The notes beneath the pieces are model-generated. The model saw only the letters and a program-made list of their open reading frames with translations. It was not told the origin of the DNA and ran no database searches. Shown in pieces: positions 45,483-55,915 of a stretch of 64,000 nt of DNA. How positions within the stretch are numbered: the stretch's first letter is position 1; every line of letters starts with the position of its first letter. Made by a program: the position numbers and the translations under genes. The stretch comes from Flavivirga eckloniae (GTDB lineage Bacteria > Bacteroidota > Bacteroidia > Flavobacteriales > Flavobacteriaceae), in contig NZ_CP025791.1 of assembly GCF_002886045.1 (NCBI RefSeq), positions 1,758,001-1,822,000 of the forward strand, written 5' to 3'.

Positions 45483-46676
45483 TCAAATGGTTTCCGATAG
45501 AATTTCCAGCGGATTATTTTCTTTTATTTCTTGATTTTTAATTTCTTCTCGTTTGGCGCTTACACTCAAAATAATTCCTAGTGCTAAACATGTCATCCAT
45601 ATAGATGTACCTCCACTACTTATCAACGGTAATGTTTGTCCTGTTACCGGAAACAGTTCTACAGCCACAGCCATATTTATTAGTGCTTGAAACACTATTG
45701 GAATACCAACACCAAGCACCAAAAGCTTACCAAATATGGTATCGGATTTTTGGGACACGATAACAATTCTAAACAATAACCATAAGTAAAGAATGAGTAT
45801 TGTAAAACCTCCTATCAACCCATATTCTTCTATTATAATAGCAAAAATGAAATCTGATGACGATTGTGGCAAAGCATGTTTTTGAATACTCTTACCTGGT
45901 CCAACACCAAATACTTTACCAGATGCTATGGCTATTTTTGCTTTTTCTATTTGATAATCTGCCTCTGTATCTTTATTATTCGAGTAATTTTTAATTCTAT
46001 TTTCCCAGGTATTTACCTTAACATGTATTGGTCCAGAGGTTAATTTGGCGAACATTACAAAAAGCATTAAAGCCAAAAAACCAGAGCCTAAAATAACGCC
46101 CAAATAGCGTACAGGGTATCCACCTAGAAAAACCAAGAATATTACCATTAGAAAAATAATGGCTGCTGTTGAAAAATTTGATGGTAGTATTAGTGCCAAT
46201 ACAAAGAAAACAGGCATCCAAAGCGGCAAAACAGATTTCTTTAATGTGATATTAACATCCTTAATTTTAGACATATATCGCGCTACATAAACCATGAGTA
46301 CTACTGAAGCCAAGGCTGATGTTTGAAAAGACATACCCACAATAGGTATTTTAATCCATCTACTAGCACTGGCTCCTCCTACTACAGTGCCTTGCAACAT
46401 GGTAATTACCAGTAACATTAAAACTATAGGAATCGCCACTAAAGACAACCCTCTAAAATATCTATAAGGGATTTTATGAACCCCATACATTATTGCAAAA
46501 CCTAAAAACAAATGCACAAAATGCTTTACAAATGAGATAAATGTATTTCCGTCGTATTTATCGTATGCTAAATCGCTAGCAGCGCTATAAACAGGCAAAA
46601 ATGAAGCTATGGCCAACAACGTTACTATTGCCCAGATCAACCTATCTCCTTTTATGTTTTTAAATACTGTTTGCAT
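45483..46676 (-). CDS. ftsW: Division glycosyltransferase FtsW
   Basis: A 397-residue SEDS-family protein with about ten membrane helices. Diagnostic segments are GGASASRWIKIPIVGMSFQT, the periplasmic IASGKVFGVGPGKSIQKHAL loop and LPLISSGGTSIWMTCLALG. With the PBP encoded at 51008 it polymerises septal peptidoglycan. The flanking gaps of 150 and 157 bases contain repeats. Confidence 0.95.
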   Translation of the reverse strand: MQTVFKNIKGDRLIWAIVTLLAIASFLPVYSAASDLAYDKYDGNTFISFVKHFVHLFLGFAIMYGVHKIPYRYFRGLSLVAIPIVLMLLVITMLQGTVVGGASASRWIKIPIVGMSFQTSALASVVLMVYVARYMSKIKDVNITLKKSVLPLWMPVFFVLALILPSNFSTAAIIFLMVIFLVFLGGYPVRYLGVILGSGFLALMLFVMFAKLTSGPIHVKVNTWENRIKNYSNNKDTEADYQIEKAKIAIASGKVFGVGPGKSIQKHALPQSSSDFIFAIIIEEYGLIGGFTILILYLWLLFRIVIVSQKSDTIFGKLLVLGVGIPIVFQALINMAVAVELFPVTGQTLPLISSGGTSIWMTCLALGIILSVSAKREEIKNQEIKENNPLEILSETI

Positions 46677-46694
46677 TCTATTTATCCTTCCGAC

Positions 46695-46765
46695 TTTATT
46701 CCGATAACAATCGGAATAAACCCACCTTCCTTTAAAAAAGGAAGGAGTTTTTTAGTTATATTTTT
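46695..46765. repeat. Two palindromes between ftsW and murD
   Basis: TTTATTCCGAT, four bases, ATCGGAATAAA (46695-46720) is a perfect 11-base palindrome. A second hairpin follows (CCTTCCTTT / AAAGGAAGG near 46725-46747) with a T-run on the plus strand. A half of the CTTCGACTACGCTCAG repeat lies near 46791. These are dispersed intergenic repeats, possibly affecting message stability. Confidence 0.65.
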
Positions 46766-46833
46766 TATTAATATTGAATTCCTGCCTTTCCTTCGACTAC
46801 GCTCAGCAACCAAGGGAATGAGTTTTTAGTTTA

Positions 46834-48165
46834 TTATAAGTTTCTAACGGCGTCTTTAAATTGACGCCCTCTATCTTCATAGCTTTCAAATAAATCAAAA
46901 CTTGCACATGCCGGCGACAACAATACATTATCTCCTGCCTCTGTAAGCTTATAAGCAATTTTTACTGCTTCACTCATAAACTGTGTTTCTATAATGAAAT
47001 CGACCATACCACCAAATGTTTTCATGAGCTTATCATTATCGACTCCCAAGCAAATAATCGCTTTTACTTTTTCGTTTACAAAAGAGAATAACTCTTCGTA
47101 ATTATTGCCTTTGTCTTCTCCCCCAACAATCCAAACCGTTGGCGCATCCATACTTTCTAAAGCGTAATATGTAGCATTTACATTAGTAGCTTTGGAATCG
47201 TTTATATATTGTACTTTATTAATCTTTAAAACCTGTTCCAAGCGGTGCTCAACACCTTGAAAGCTCTCTAAGCTTTCTCTTATAGTTTGTTTTCTAATCC
47301 TTAACAAATGTGAGACTGTTGAAGCAGCCATAGCATTTTTCACATTGTGTTTTCCTTCTAGTGTTAAGTTTGTTGTTGGCATAATTATTTGGTTGGTGTT
47401 TATTGTTATTATTATTTTATTGTCGTCTAAATACGCGCCATTTTCTACTTGTTTTGTTAAAGAAAATGGCAGTAATGTTGATTGAACTGGGTTGTTTTCC
47501 AGGTAATTCACTATAACTTCATCATCTGCGTCATAAATCAAATAATCATCTTTAGTTTGATTCATAGCTATTCTAAATTTTGAAGCGATATACTTTTCAA
47601 ATTGATAGTCGTACCGATCTAAATGATCGGGCGTTATATTTGTAATTACACCTATATGCGGCTTAAAATCGACAATATCATCTAACTGAAAACTGCTAAT
47701 CTCCAACACGTAATTTTCAAAGCCTTCTTCCAAAACCTGTTTGGCAAAACTATCCCCTATGTTACCCGCTAAGCCCACATTTAATTCTTGTTTTAAAATA
47801 TGGTGCGCTAAGGAGGCGGTTGTGGTTTTTCCATTACTTCCTGTTATTCCTACTATAGTAGCTTGAGTAAACTTTGATGCAAATTCAATTTCTGACACTA
47901 CTAATATGCCTTTGTCACGAATTTGTTTTACCAAAGGCACTTTATCTGGAATTCCCGGGCTTTTCATAACGACATCGGCATTCAGAATTTTTCCTTCAGA
48001 ATGCTTTTCTTCTTCCCATTCAATCTCATTATGTATAAGAACTTGTTTATATTTCTCTTTTATTTTTCCTTTATCGGAAACAAAAACGTCATACCCTTTT
48101 TCTTTCCCCAAAAGCGCTGTACCTATGCCACTTTCTCCTCCTCCTAATATGACTAAACGCCCCAT
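46834..48165 (-). CDS. murD: UDP-MurNAc-L-alanine--D-glutamate ligase
   Basis: A 443-residue Mur ligase. LVILGGGESGIGTALLG at the N-terminus, ATP loop GITGSNGKTTTASL, TPDHLDRYD in the middle domain, and YINDSKATNVNATYYAL with WIVGGEDKG in the C-terminal domain. It adds D-Glu in peptidoglycan precursor synthesis. Its upstream neighbour is mraY. Confidence 0.97.
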   Translation of the reverse strand: MGRLVILGGGESGIGTALLGKEKGYDVFVSDKGKIKEKYKQVLIHNEIEWEEEKHSEGKILNADVVMKSPGIPDKVPLVKQIRDKGILVVSEIEFASKFTQATIVGITGSNGKTTTASLAHHILKQELNVGLAGNIGDSFAKQVLEEGFENYVLEISSFQLDDIVDFKPHIGVITNITPDHLDRYDYQFEKYIASKFRIAMNQTKDDYLIYDADDEVIVNYLENNPVQSTLLPFSLTKQVENGAYLDDNKIIITINTNQIIMPTTNLTLEGKHNVKNAMAASTVSHLLRIRKQTIRESLESFQGVEHRLEQVLKINKVQYINDSKATNVNATYYALESMDAPTVWIVGGEDKGNNYEELFSFVNEKVKAIICLGVDNDKLMKTFGGMVDFIIETQFMSEAVKIAYKLTEAGDNVLLSPACASFDLFESYEDRGRQFKDAVRNL

Positions 48166-48277
48166 CCTAAATCCTTCCCCAAAGGGTAAGGACTTACCAC
48201 TCTGTTTTTATCAATTGTTTTTATATAAATTTCTTTTATCACTTTTCTCAGCTCTATTTCTTTTTTCACAATTATGA

Positions 48278-48299
48278 GATTCCCGCCTTCGCAGGAATC
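48278..48299. repeat. REP-like palindrome before murD
   Basis: GATTCCCGC, CTTC, GCAGGAATC: a near-perfect hairpin in the 139-base mraY-murD gap. Confidence 0.62.
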
Positions 48300-48304
48300 A
48301 CATA

Positions 48305-49546
48305 CTATCTTATTTTCAATGTTACTATTGAAAGAATCGCTAACAGAATGCCTATAATCCAAAATCGGGTTACGATTTTACTTTCGTGATATCCTTTTTT
48401 TTGATAGTGATGATGCAACGGCGACATTCTAAAAATGCGACGTCCTTCTCCATATTTTTTCTTAGTATACTTAAACCAGCTCACCTGCATAACCACCGAC
48501 AAATTTTCGGCTAGAAAGATGCCACATAGCACTGGAATTAACCACTCTTTACGTACCGCTATAGCTATAACCGCAATAATACCTCCAATGGTTAAACTAC
48601 CGGTATCCCCCATAAAAACTTGTGCCGGAAATGTATTGTACCACAAAAACCCTATTAACGCTCCAACAAAAGCAGTGATATATATGGTTATTTCTTCTAC
48701 ATCGGGTATATACATGATATTGAGATAGTCTGAAAAAATGATGTTACCAGAAACCCATGCAAATATGCCTAAAGTGAGCGCTATTATTGCCGAAGTTCCT
48801 GCTGCCAACCCATCTATACCATCTGTTAGGTTTGCTCCATTTGAAACTGCTGTTATAATAAAAATGGTTATTATAATGAAAACGATCCAGGCATATTTCT
48901 CTAAACCTGGACTTATCCAGGTAACCAGTTTAGCATAATCAAACTCATTTCCTTTTACAAAAGGAATGGTTGTTTTGGTAGATTTCGCTTCTTCCTTAAA
49001 AAGCTTGGAGGGTGTAGCATTTGCATCTTCTGCCAGTATTTCCTGCTGAACTTCAACTGGAAGCTTTTCTTTTATGGTAACGTCTGAATGAAAAAACAAA
49101 GTCGCGCCTACTATAATACCAAGCCCTACTTGCCCTAGAATCTTGAATTTTCCTTTTAATCCTTCTTTATCATTTTTAAACTTTTTAATATAATCGTCAA
49201 CAAAACCAATAGTCCCCATCCAAAGCGTGGTTATTATTAGTAAAATGATGTAAATATTTTCCAATTCAGCCAATAACAGCACCGGTATTAACGTAGAGAG
49301 GATAATGATAATTCCTCCCATGGTTGGTGTTCCTGCTTTTTCTTGCTGTCCTTCTAATCCTAAATCCCTGATAGTTTCGCCTACTTGTTGTTTTTGTAAA
49401 AAACGTATAATCCGTTTTCCATATATTGTCGAAATAAGCAGCGACAAAATCATCGCCAAAGCAGCCCTAAAGGTTAAAAAACCAAAAAGTGTTGCCCCAG
49501 GAAACTGAAACTGTTTTTCTAAATAATCGAATAGATAATACAACAT
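48305..49546 (-). CDS. mraY: Phospho-MurNAc-pentapeptide transferase MraY
   Basis: A 413-residue polytopic enzyme that makes lipid [33 protein letters not shown], the catalytic [25 protein letters not shown] and [14 protein letters not shown] are intact. A long insertion ([20 protein letters not shown], about 145-190) separates two helices, as is usual in this phylum. It starts 4 bases after murE ends. Confidence 0.97.
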   Translation of the reverse strand: MLYYLFDYLEKQFQFPGATLFGFLTFRAALAMILSLLISTIYGKRIIRFLQKQQVGETIRDLGLEGQQEKAGTPTMGGIIIILSTLIPVLLLAELENIYIILLIITTLWMGTIGFVDDYIKKFKNDKEGLKGKFKILGQVGLGIIVGATLFFHSDVTIKEKLPVEVQQEILAEDANATPSKLFKEEAKSTKTTIPFVKGNEFDYAKLVTWISPGLEKYAWIVFIIITIFIITAVSNGANLTDGIDGLAAGTSAIIALTLGIFAWVSGNIIFSDYLNIMYIPDVEEITIYITAFVGALIGFLWYNTFPAQVFMGDTGSLTIGGIIAVIAIAVRKEWLIPVLCGIFLAENLSVVMQVSWFKYTKKKYGEGRRIFRMSPLHHHYQKKGYHESKIVTRFWIIGILLAILSIVTLKIR

Positions 49547-49550
49547 GCTC

Positions 49551-51011
49551 CTATTTTTGTATTTGCTTTAAAAGTTCTTGTGCTATTTTATAATCATCAA
49601 AATCAAAGCGTTCGCCTTTAATCTCCTGATATGTTTCATGACCCTTTCCTGCTATTAGAATGATATCATTAGGTTCTGCCAACTGACAGGCTGCTTTTAT
49701 AGCCTGCTTTCTGTCGACAATGGTTAGTGTTTTTTTATAATTTTGAGGCTCAACGCCTTTCTCAATATCTTTAAGAATCTCTTCTGGAACTTCACTACGC
49801 GGGTTATCGCTTGTAAAAATGACCTTCGTACTTAAAGCCGAAGCTATATGTCCCATTTTTGGCCGCTTGGTTTTATCCCTATCACCTCCACAACCTACTA
49901 CCGTTATTAATTCTTCGTTTTTGGTTCGAATACTATTAATGGTCTCAAGCACATTCTTCAATGCATCCGGGGTATGCGCATAATCTATTATCGTTGTAAC
50001 TCCATCTGATACAAAATACTGGAATCGGCCGCTTACATTATCCAGTTCGCTTACTAAGCGTAATATTTCAACTCTTTCTAAGCCTAACAATTCTGCGGTA
50101 GCGTAAATTGCCAATACGTTATATGCATTAAAACTCCCAATAAGCCTCGTCCAAACCTCACTATCATTCACCTTAAGCAGCAAACCACTAAACTGATTTT
50201 CTAGAATCTGAGCTTTATAATCAGCATAGTCTTTTAAAGCATAGGTAAGTTTTCGAGCCTTCGTATTTTGCAACATTACAAGCCCATTCTTATCATCTAT
50301 ATTGACCAGCGCAAAAGCTTTTTTTGAAAGTCCATCAAAAAACTTTTTCTTAACATCTCTGTATTCTGCAAATGTTTTATGGTAGTCTAAATGATCGTGA
50401 GACAGATTGGTAAATATCCCGCCTTCAAAATGCAATCCTTCTGTTCTATACTGGTGAATCCCATGAGAGCTTACCTCCATAAAGCAAAACTCAACCCCCA
50501 CATCATTCATGTCCTTTAAATACTTGTTTATAGTTAATGAATCCGGAGTTGTATGCGTAGCTTTATATTCCGTATTATCAACCATTATTCTCACTGTTGA
50601 TAATAACCCAACTTTGTAACCAGCTTTTTTAAACAATTGATACAATAAACTGGCAACCGTAGTCTTTCCATTAGTACCTGTTACACCAACTAGTTTTAAA
50701 TTTTCGGAAGGCGCATTATAATAATTAGCCCCCATAAAAGCCAAAGCTTTACTGGAGTTATCTACCTCTACATAAGTAATACCATCAACTAAATTTTCTG
50801 GCAAGGCTTCACAAACAACTCCCACAGCTCCGTTCTTAATCGCCTTATCAATAAAATCATGACCATCGACCACACTTCCTCGAATAGCAACAAATAAATC
50901 ACCATTCTCAATGTTTCGAGAATCGAAATCGATAGCACCAATATTGATACCTGTACTACCTACTACAGTATCGAGAGTTACCTTGTACAATATGTCTTTT
51001 AATGCTATCAT
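49551..51011 (-). CDS. murE: UDP-MurNAc-tripeptide (meso-DAP) ligase MurE
   Basis: A 486-residue Mur ligase. ATP loop [22 protein letters not shown] and [10 protein letters not shown] in the middle domain, [13 protein letters not shown] and [12 protein letters not shown] later. [10 protein letters not shown] carries the DNPR motif that selects meso-diaminopimelate, so the wall is DAP type. The start overlaps the ftsI stop by 4 bases, which indicates translational coupling. Confidence 0.97.
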   Translation of the reverse strand: MIALKDILYKVTLDTVVGSTGINIGAIDFDSRNIENGDLFVAIRGSVVDGHDFIDKAIKNGAVGVVCEALPENLVDGITYVEVDNSSKALAFMGANYYNAPSENLKLVGVTGTNGKTTVASLLYQLFKKAGYKVGLLSTVRIMVDNTEYKATHTTPDSLTINKYLKDMNDVGVEFCFMEVSSHGIHQYRTEGLHFEGGIFTNLSHDHLDYHKTFAEYRDVKKKFFDGLSKKAFALVNIDDKNGLVMLQNTKARKLTYALKDYADYKAQILENQFSGLLLKVNDSEVWTRLIGSFNAYNVLAIYATAELLGLERVEILRLVSELDNVSGRFQYFVSDGVTTIIDYAHTPDALKNVLETINSIRTKNEELITVVGCGGDRDKTKRPKMGHIASALSTKVIFTSDNPRSEVPEEILKDIEKGVEPQNYKKTLTIVDRKQAIKAACQLAEPNDIILIAGKGHETYQEIKGERFDFDDYKIAQELLKQIQK

Positions 51012-53023
51012 GAGGCTTTTAACACTATGGTTTGATTCTTTTTTAACTTTACATTTTTACTAACAGACTGCGCTTCTACAATACCGCTACCATCAAGCTC
51101 AACCTTTACATCTACCTCCATATTCTCCAAAAGCGCCAAGGCATCCATAACAGGTAAGCCCACTACGTTCGGCATGATTGTTCTGTAGGTTCCTGCTGTA
51201 TCGTAAAAGGTTTCATATTCTTTTTCTACTGCCGCAATTTTCACGTCAAGTGAGTTAATCTCATTTATTAGCGGCGTATCTATAAATATTTTTTGTGCAA
51301 TTTTTTTAAAAACCGGACCAGACACATCCGCCCCATAATACCCTACCTCTCTATCAGGCTCATGTATAACCACAATACATGAATACTTTGGGTTGTCTGC
51401 GGGAAAATACCCTGCAAACGACGAGATATAATTCAGTTTTTCTTTGTTTTTATAATCTTTTTGACACGTACCTGTTTTTCCTGCCATAGAAAAATTCTTA
51501 GAATACAGTCTATGACCCGTTCCGTGTTTTTTCTCTACTACATTTTTTAATAATTGTTGCAGCTTAGTAATTGTTTCTTTGGAACAAATGCTTCTATTAA
51601 TGACCTCCTTTTTATAAGGCACAATCACATTATCAAACTCTTTAACTTCTTTTAAAAATTTAGGCTTTACCATTTCACCATTATTGGCGACTGCATTATA
51701 AAATGTTAGTGTTTGTAACGGTGTAAACGACACGCCATAACCGTAAGCCATCCACTGCAGCGCAATACCACTCCAGCGTCCGTTTTTAATTCTCGGATCT
51801 GGAATTATAGGCTCTGGCTCACCTATAATAGATAAGCCTAGTTTTCGATTTAAACTCATATCATAGAGTCTATCGACAAATTCGCTTGGTTTTTTCTTAT
51901 AAGCCTGATGTATCGCTTTAACTATTCCTGTATTCGATGATACTTCAAAAGCTTCGGAAACTGATATTTTCCCATAGCCCCCATATTTAGAATCGCGCAC
52001 TTTTTTTCCATAAAAAGTAAGCACCCCTTTTTCTGTATCCACAACATCACTGGTATCAACTACCTTATCTTCTAAAGCAGCAGCTAACGCCATTAATTTA
52101 AAAGTAGAACCCGACTCATGGCTTTCTCCTACAGCATAATTTAATCGCTCGTAGTACACCCCTTTTTTGTTTCTACCTAAATTAGAAATGGCTTTAATCT
52201 CTCCTGTTTTAGTTTCCATAACAACTACACAACCATGATCTGCCTTATATTTATCTAACTGCTCTTTTAATGCGTGGTGCGCAATATCTTGTATATTTAC
52301 ATCTATCGTAGTGTACACATCATAACCATCTTTTGGCTCTACATGATTAAAATCGGTCATGGGTTTCCACTTACCATTCCCAATTTTTTGTTTTTTTCTT
52401 AACCCATCTGTACCTCTTAAGTATTTCACGCCAAAAGCACCATCAATACCTGGTCTGGTTACATTGCCCTGGTCATCGAATCGCTCATACCCAATCGTAC
52501 GTCTTGCAATCTCTCCCATAGGAAACTCACGCTTTGTAGTTTGTTCAACAATCAATCCACCAGAAATAGCCCCAAGCTTTAAAAGCGGGAAATTTCTAAA
52601 CCGAACATAATCTGTGTAAGTGATATTTTTGACTAATAAGTAGTATTGATTTCTATTCTTCCTTGCTTTCCTCAGCTCTCTTTCGTAATAGCTTGATGGC
52701 TTACCCAAATATCCAGAAAGCGAATCGCATAATGGTTTTATAAATTCTTCAAATGTTTTATTACCTGACGTTACTGCATCTATAGCAATATTATATTTTG
52801 GAATAGAAGTCGCCAATAAACTCCCATCATCAGCATACACATTACCTCTGTTAGCTGGTATGGTTACGTTTTTAATATCCCTCTTATCTACTAAAGCGCG
52901 ATATTGATCACCTTGCAAAAACTGTATGCTTAGCAACTTAAACATTACAGCAAGCCCGAAGACGAACATACATCCTGCTATAAAATACAATCGGTTTAAT
53001 ATGCCTTTTTCGTTTACTGCCAA
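51008..53023 (-). CDS. ftsI: Division transpeptidase FtsI/PBP3 with PASTA domain
   Basis: A 671-residue class B penicillin-binding protein. One N-terminal helix, a PBP dimer domain (RGNVYADDGSLLATSIPKY), and a transpeptidase with SGSTFKLMAL (SxxK), VSSNTG (SxN) and MAGKTGTCQKD (KTG), then one C-terminal PASTA domain (MPNVVGLPVMDALALLENM). It cross-links septal peptidoglycan with FtsW. The start codon is TTG; an in-frame TAA lies a few codons upstream, so no ATG is possible. Confidence 0.96.
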   Translation of the reverse strand: MAVNEKGILNRLYFIAGCMFVFGLAVMFKLLSIQFLQGDQYRALVDKRDIKNVTIPANRGNVYADDGSLLATSIPKYNIAIDAVTSGNKTFEEFIKPLCDSLSGYLGKPSSYYERELRKARKNRNQYYLLVKNITYTDYVRFRNFPLLKLGAISGGLIVEQTTKREFPMGEIARRTIGYERFDDQGNVTRPGIDGAFGVKYLRGTDGLRKKQKIGNGKWKPMTDFNHVEPKDGYDVYTTIDVNIQDIAHHALKEQLDKYKADHGCVVVMETKTGEIKAISNLGRNKKGVYYERLNYAVGESHESGSTFKLMALAAALEDKVVDTSDVVDTEKGVLTFYGKKVRDSKYGGYGKISVSEAFEVSSNTGIVKAIHQAYKKKPSEFVDRLYDMSLNRKLGLSIIGEPEPIIPDPRIKNGRWSGIALQWMAYGYGVSFTPLQTLTFYNAVANNGEMVKPKFLKEVKEFDNVIVPYKKEVINRSICSKETITKLQQLLKNVVEKKHGTGHRLYSKNFSMAGKTGTCQKDYKNKEKLNYISSFAGYFPADNPKYSCIVVIHEPDREVGYYGADVSGPVFKKIAQKIFIDTPLINEINSLDVKIAAVEKEYETFYDTAGTYRTIMPNVVGLPVMDALALLENMEVDVKVELDGSGIVEAQSVSKNVKLKKNQTIVLKAS

Positions 53024-53032
53024 GGGCTCACT

Positions 53033-53350
53033 TTATTTTTTAGATTTTACTTTTATCTTTTTGGGCGGAATCACCGAAGGCGCCATCCCTTTTTCTTTCA
53101 TTTTTCGGATAACCCTCGATTCCATTTTAAGTTTCATGAGCCGGGAACGACCATCTACAAATGCCGAACGCATTTCCTTAACCTCATTTTTTAATCGAGC
53201 AATTTCATATACTTTTTTATCTGCGCTATGCGAACTCGCTATCATTACAATAGCCAAAACAGAAATAAAAATGATGAACCTCCAATTTTTAAAGGAGTCA
53301 TCACTAACTAAAAAAGTTCCTTTTAATATGTTATAAATGCTTTTTTTCAT
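53033..53350 (-). CDS. ftsL: FtsL-like divisome protein
   Basis: A 105-residue bitopic protein: one helix (FIIFISVLAIVMIASSHS) followed by a coiled-coil stretch (YEIARLKNEVKEMRSAFVDG) and a basic tail. Position between rsmH and ftsI and the layout identify it as FtsL, although sequence identity in this family is low. Confidence 0.82.
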   Translation of the reverse strand: MKKSIYNILKGTFLVSDDSFKNWRFIIFISVLAIVMIASSHSADKKVYEIARLKNEVKEMRSAFVDGRSRLMKLKMESRVIRKMKEKGMAPSVIPPKKIKVKSKK

Positions 53351-53407
53351 TTCCCTCTGCCTCTTTGAGACACACCTCCAAAAGGAGGATATTTAACCAT
53401 TATAATT

Positions 53408-54304
53408 TTAAAGTTTTTCTGCTATTCGCAGCTTGGCACTTCTAGCCCTACTATTAATTGCTATTTCTTCTTTAGACGGCACAATTAAACCTGTTACTTT
53501 TTTCAATGGCACCTCAAAATTTCCAAACATATCCCGTTCCGGCTCCCCTTCAAACATCCCATTTCTTATAAAACGCTTCACCAGCCTATCCTCCAACGAG
53601 TGATAGGATATAAAGCTTAAGCGCCCTCCTTTAACCAGAACTCCTGGCGTTTGTTCTAAAAATTCTTTTAAAACCTCAATCTCCTGATTCACCTCTATTC
53701 GAATAGCCTGATAAATTTGAGCCAACACTTTATTTTCATGCCGTGGCGGCAAAAACTTTTTCAACACATTTTTCAATTGCTCGCTTGTCACAATCGGTTC
53801 CGCTTGTCTATGCTCAACAATTAAGCGTGCCATAGCTGGTGCAGCACGCAGCTCCCCATATTGCAAAAACACTTGCTTTAATCGTTCTTCTTCATATTCA
53901 TTCACCACATGAAAAGCAGACAATTCATTTTGCTGGTTCATACGCATATCCAAATCCGCCTCAAAACGTGTTGAGAATCCACGCTCTGCTACATCAAATT
54001 GATGGGACGACACTCCAAAATCTGCCAAAACACCATCAACCTGCTTTACTCCATGAAAGCGTAAAAAGCGCTTTAGATATCTAAAATTCTCATGAATCAA
54101 AGTAAATCGCGGATCGTCTATTGTATTCTCAAGAGCATCTTCATCCTGATCAAAAGCAAACAACCTTCCATTTTCTCCCAACCTGCTTAATATTTCCTTA
54201 CTATGACCTCCGCCTCCAAATGTTACATCTACATAAACACCGTCCGCCTTAACATTTAAACCATCAACGGTTTCCTTTAACAATACTGGGTTATGATATT
54301 CCAT
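53408..54304 (-). CDS. rsmH: 16S rRNA m4C1402 methyltransferase RsmH
   Basis: A 298-residue SAM-dependent enzyme formerly called MraW. VDVTFGGGGHSKEIL, DGVLADFGVSSHQFD, ERGFSTRFEADLDMRM and ISYHSLEDRLVKRF are diagnostic. I take the fourth-codon ATG (MEYHNPVLL) as start because family members begin there; an ATG three codons upstream at 54313 is also possible. Either way the gene overlaps the end of mraZ. Confidence 0.95.
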   Translation of the reverse strand: MEYHNPVLLKETVDGLNVKADGVYVDVTFGGGGHSKEILSRLGENGRLFAFDQDEDALENTIDDPRFTLIHENFRYLKRFLRFHGVKQVDGVLADFGVSSHQFDVAERGFSTRFEADLDMRMNQQNELSAFHVVNEYEEERLKQVFLQYGELRAAPAMARLIVEHRQAEPIVTSEQLKNVLKKFLPPRHENKVLAQIYQAIRIEVNQEIEVLKEFLEQTPGVLVKGGRLSFISYHSLEDRLVKRFIRNGMFEGEPERDMFGNFEVPLKKVTGLIVPSKEEIAINSRARSAKLRIAEKL

Positions 54305-54761
54305 GATCGTCATCGTCTTGTCCCATTACTTCTTCGGCTAAATCGGCAAAATCAATAGCCGCATCATCAATAGCTTGCTCATACAAATCTTTATCCCAAA
54401 TCTCGATAATGTTTATAGCCGAGGCTACAACAATGTTTTTCGAAATATTTGCAAACACAGTTAAATCTTTTGGGATTAATAAGCGCCCATTAACGTCAAC
54501 TTCTACTATTTTTGCACCCGCCGTAAACCGTCGTATAAAATCGTTGTTTTTCTTTTTAAACTTATTAAGCTTGTTCATCTTCTGCATTAAAACCTGCCAT
54601 TCGCTCATTGGATACAACTCTAAACACTTTTGAAACACAGAACGACGTAACACAAATCCTTCGGGTAAAACTGAAGACAGCTGTTTTTTAATAGCAGCTG
54701 GCATCATTAACCTACCCTTGGCATCTACTTTACAATCGTATGTTCCTGTTATTAAGTCCAA
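54291..54761 (-). CDS. mraZ: Transcriptional regulator MraZ
   Basis: A 156-residue protein with two SpoVT/AbrB-like halves (GTYDCKVDAKGRLMMPAAIK and GAKIVEVDVNGRLLIPKDL), the expected MraZ layout. The start is TTG; upstream in the same frame there is a stop and no ATG. It is the first gene of the dcw cluster. MraZ represses its own operon by binding direct repeats before its promoter; such repeats are seen at 54812-54837. Confidence 0.95.
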   Translation of the reverse strand: MDLITGTYDCKVDAKGRLMMPAAIKKQLSSVLPEGFVLRRSVFQKCLELYPMSEWQVLMQKMNKLNKFKKKNNDFIRRFTAGAKIVEVDVNGRLLIPKDLTVFANISKNIVVASAINIIEIWDKDLYEQAIDDAAIDFADLAEEVMGQDDDDHGIS

Positions 54762-54793
54762 AGCGGCTTTTAAAAATTCTAACGTTTAAGATT

Positions 54794-54837
54794 CAAATAT
54801 ATTGAAAAAAATACCACATTTTACCACTTTATACCAC
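54794..54837 (-). promoter_or_regulatory. mraZ promoter with MraZ-type operator
   Basis: On the minus strand GTGGTA occurs three times at an exact 10-base period (complements of 54832-54837, 54822-54827 and 54812-54817), followed by TATATTTG (complement of 54794-54801), a perfect -7 box. The period equals that of known MraZ boxes (TGGGN repeats spaced 10 bases). The boxes cover the -33 region, which suits repression. Confidence 0.78.
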
Positions 54838-55000
54838 TTTGTTGATAAATTTTCGATCAAATGGGGACTAAACACGTTTTCTGCTCCTTACAACGACGTT
54901 TAACACTTACTATCAATGCCTTAAAAACAAAAACTTGGTCATACAGTTTTTATCAACATTCTTCTCGAAAAGTTTTATTTTTACCAAAAAATTTAAATGG

Positions 55001-55029
55001 TTGAAATATGAATGAATTAACTATATTTG
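55001..55029 (+). promoter_or_regulatory. Promoter of the alpha/beta hydrolase gene
   Basis: TTG at 55001-55003 and TATATTTG at 55022-55029 are 18 bases apart, matching the Bacteroidota vegetative promoter. Confidence 0.7.
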
Positions 55030-55054
55030 TTTTTAATGCAGTGACCAACAAATA

Positions 55055-55819
55055 ATGACTTATCGTTTAAAAAAGGAAAAAGAATACAATTACATTGAAG
55101 CCGGAGAAGGCACGCCAATAGTGGTGTTACATGGTCTTATGGGTGGATTAAGTAATTTTAATGCCGTTTCGGATTTTTTTAGCATTAAAGGTTATAAAAT
55201 CATCATTCCGGAATTACCCATATACACAATGTCTTTACTAAAAACCAATGTAAAAAGCTTTGCAAAGTATTTACATGATTTTATTGAGTTTAAAGGCTTT
55301 GACGAAGTTATTTTACTGGGAAATTCTCTTGGAGGACACATTGGCCTGTATCACACTAAATTGTACCCGGAAAAAGTAAAAGCTTTAATTATTACCGGTA
55401 GTTCGGGGCTTTACGAAAGCGCTATGGGAGGTGGTTACACCAAACGTAGTGACTATGAAGTTATAAAGAAAAAAGCCCAAGAGGTTTTTTACGATCCTGA
55501 AGTAGCCACTAAAGAAATTGTCGATGAAGTTTACCAAACAGTAAACGATCGCAATAAACTTATTAAGACTTTGGCTATTGCTAAAAGTGCTATAAGACAT
55601 AACATGGCAAAGGATTTACCCAATATGAACACACCAACTTGCATTATTTGGGGTAAAAACGATAATGTTACGCCTCCAGAAGTTGCAGAAGAGTTTAACG
55701 AGCTTCTTCCGGATTCTGATTTATACTGGATTGACAAATGCGGTCATGCTGCTATGATGGAGCATCCTGATGAATTCAATAAAATTCTGCACGAGTGGCT
55801 TAATAAACGAGGGATTTAG
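55055..55819 (+). CDS. Alpha/beta-hydrolase
   Basis: A 254-residue cytoplasmic hydrolase without a signal peptide. IVVLHGLMGGLSNF is the oxyanion region, LLGNSLGGH has the nucleophile Ser91, IWGKNDNVTPPEVA the acid and DKCGHAAMMEHP the catalytic His. The substrate is unknown; the fold is that of small-molecule ester or C-C hydrolases. It stands upstream of engB, as often in flavobacteria. Confidence 0.87.
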   Translation: MTYRLKKEKEYNYIEAGEGTPIVVLHGLMGGLSNFNAVSDFFSIKGYKIIIPELPIYTMSLLKTNVKSFAKYLHDFIEFKGFDEVILLGNSLGGHIGLYHTKLYPEKVKALIITGSSGLYESAMGGGYTKRSDYEVIKKKAQEVFYDPEVATKEIVDEVYQTVNDRNKLIKTLAIAKSAIRHNMAKDLPNMNTPTCIIWGKNDNVTPPEVAEEFNELLPDSDLYWIDKCGHAAMMEHPDEFNKILHEWLNKRGI

Positions 55820-55915
55820 GGCTATAAAAACAATTAAAAGATTCCTGTTTTACTGAAACATCTATCCTGAATTTAGTTCAGGAAGTTCAGCACAGGTCTC
55901 AGGAACGATAAGATA

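Noticed and set aside
47906-48362. Several ORFs over the murD/mraY junction
   Set aside because: They are shadows of murD and of palindromic spacer DNA.
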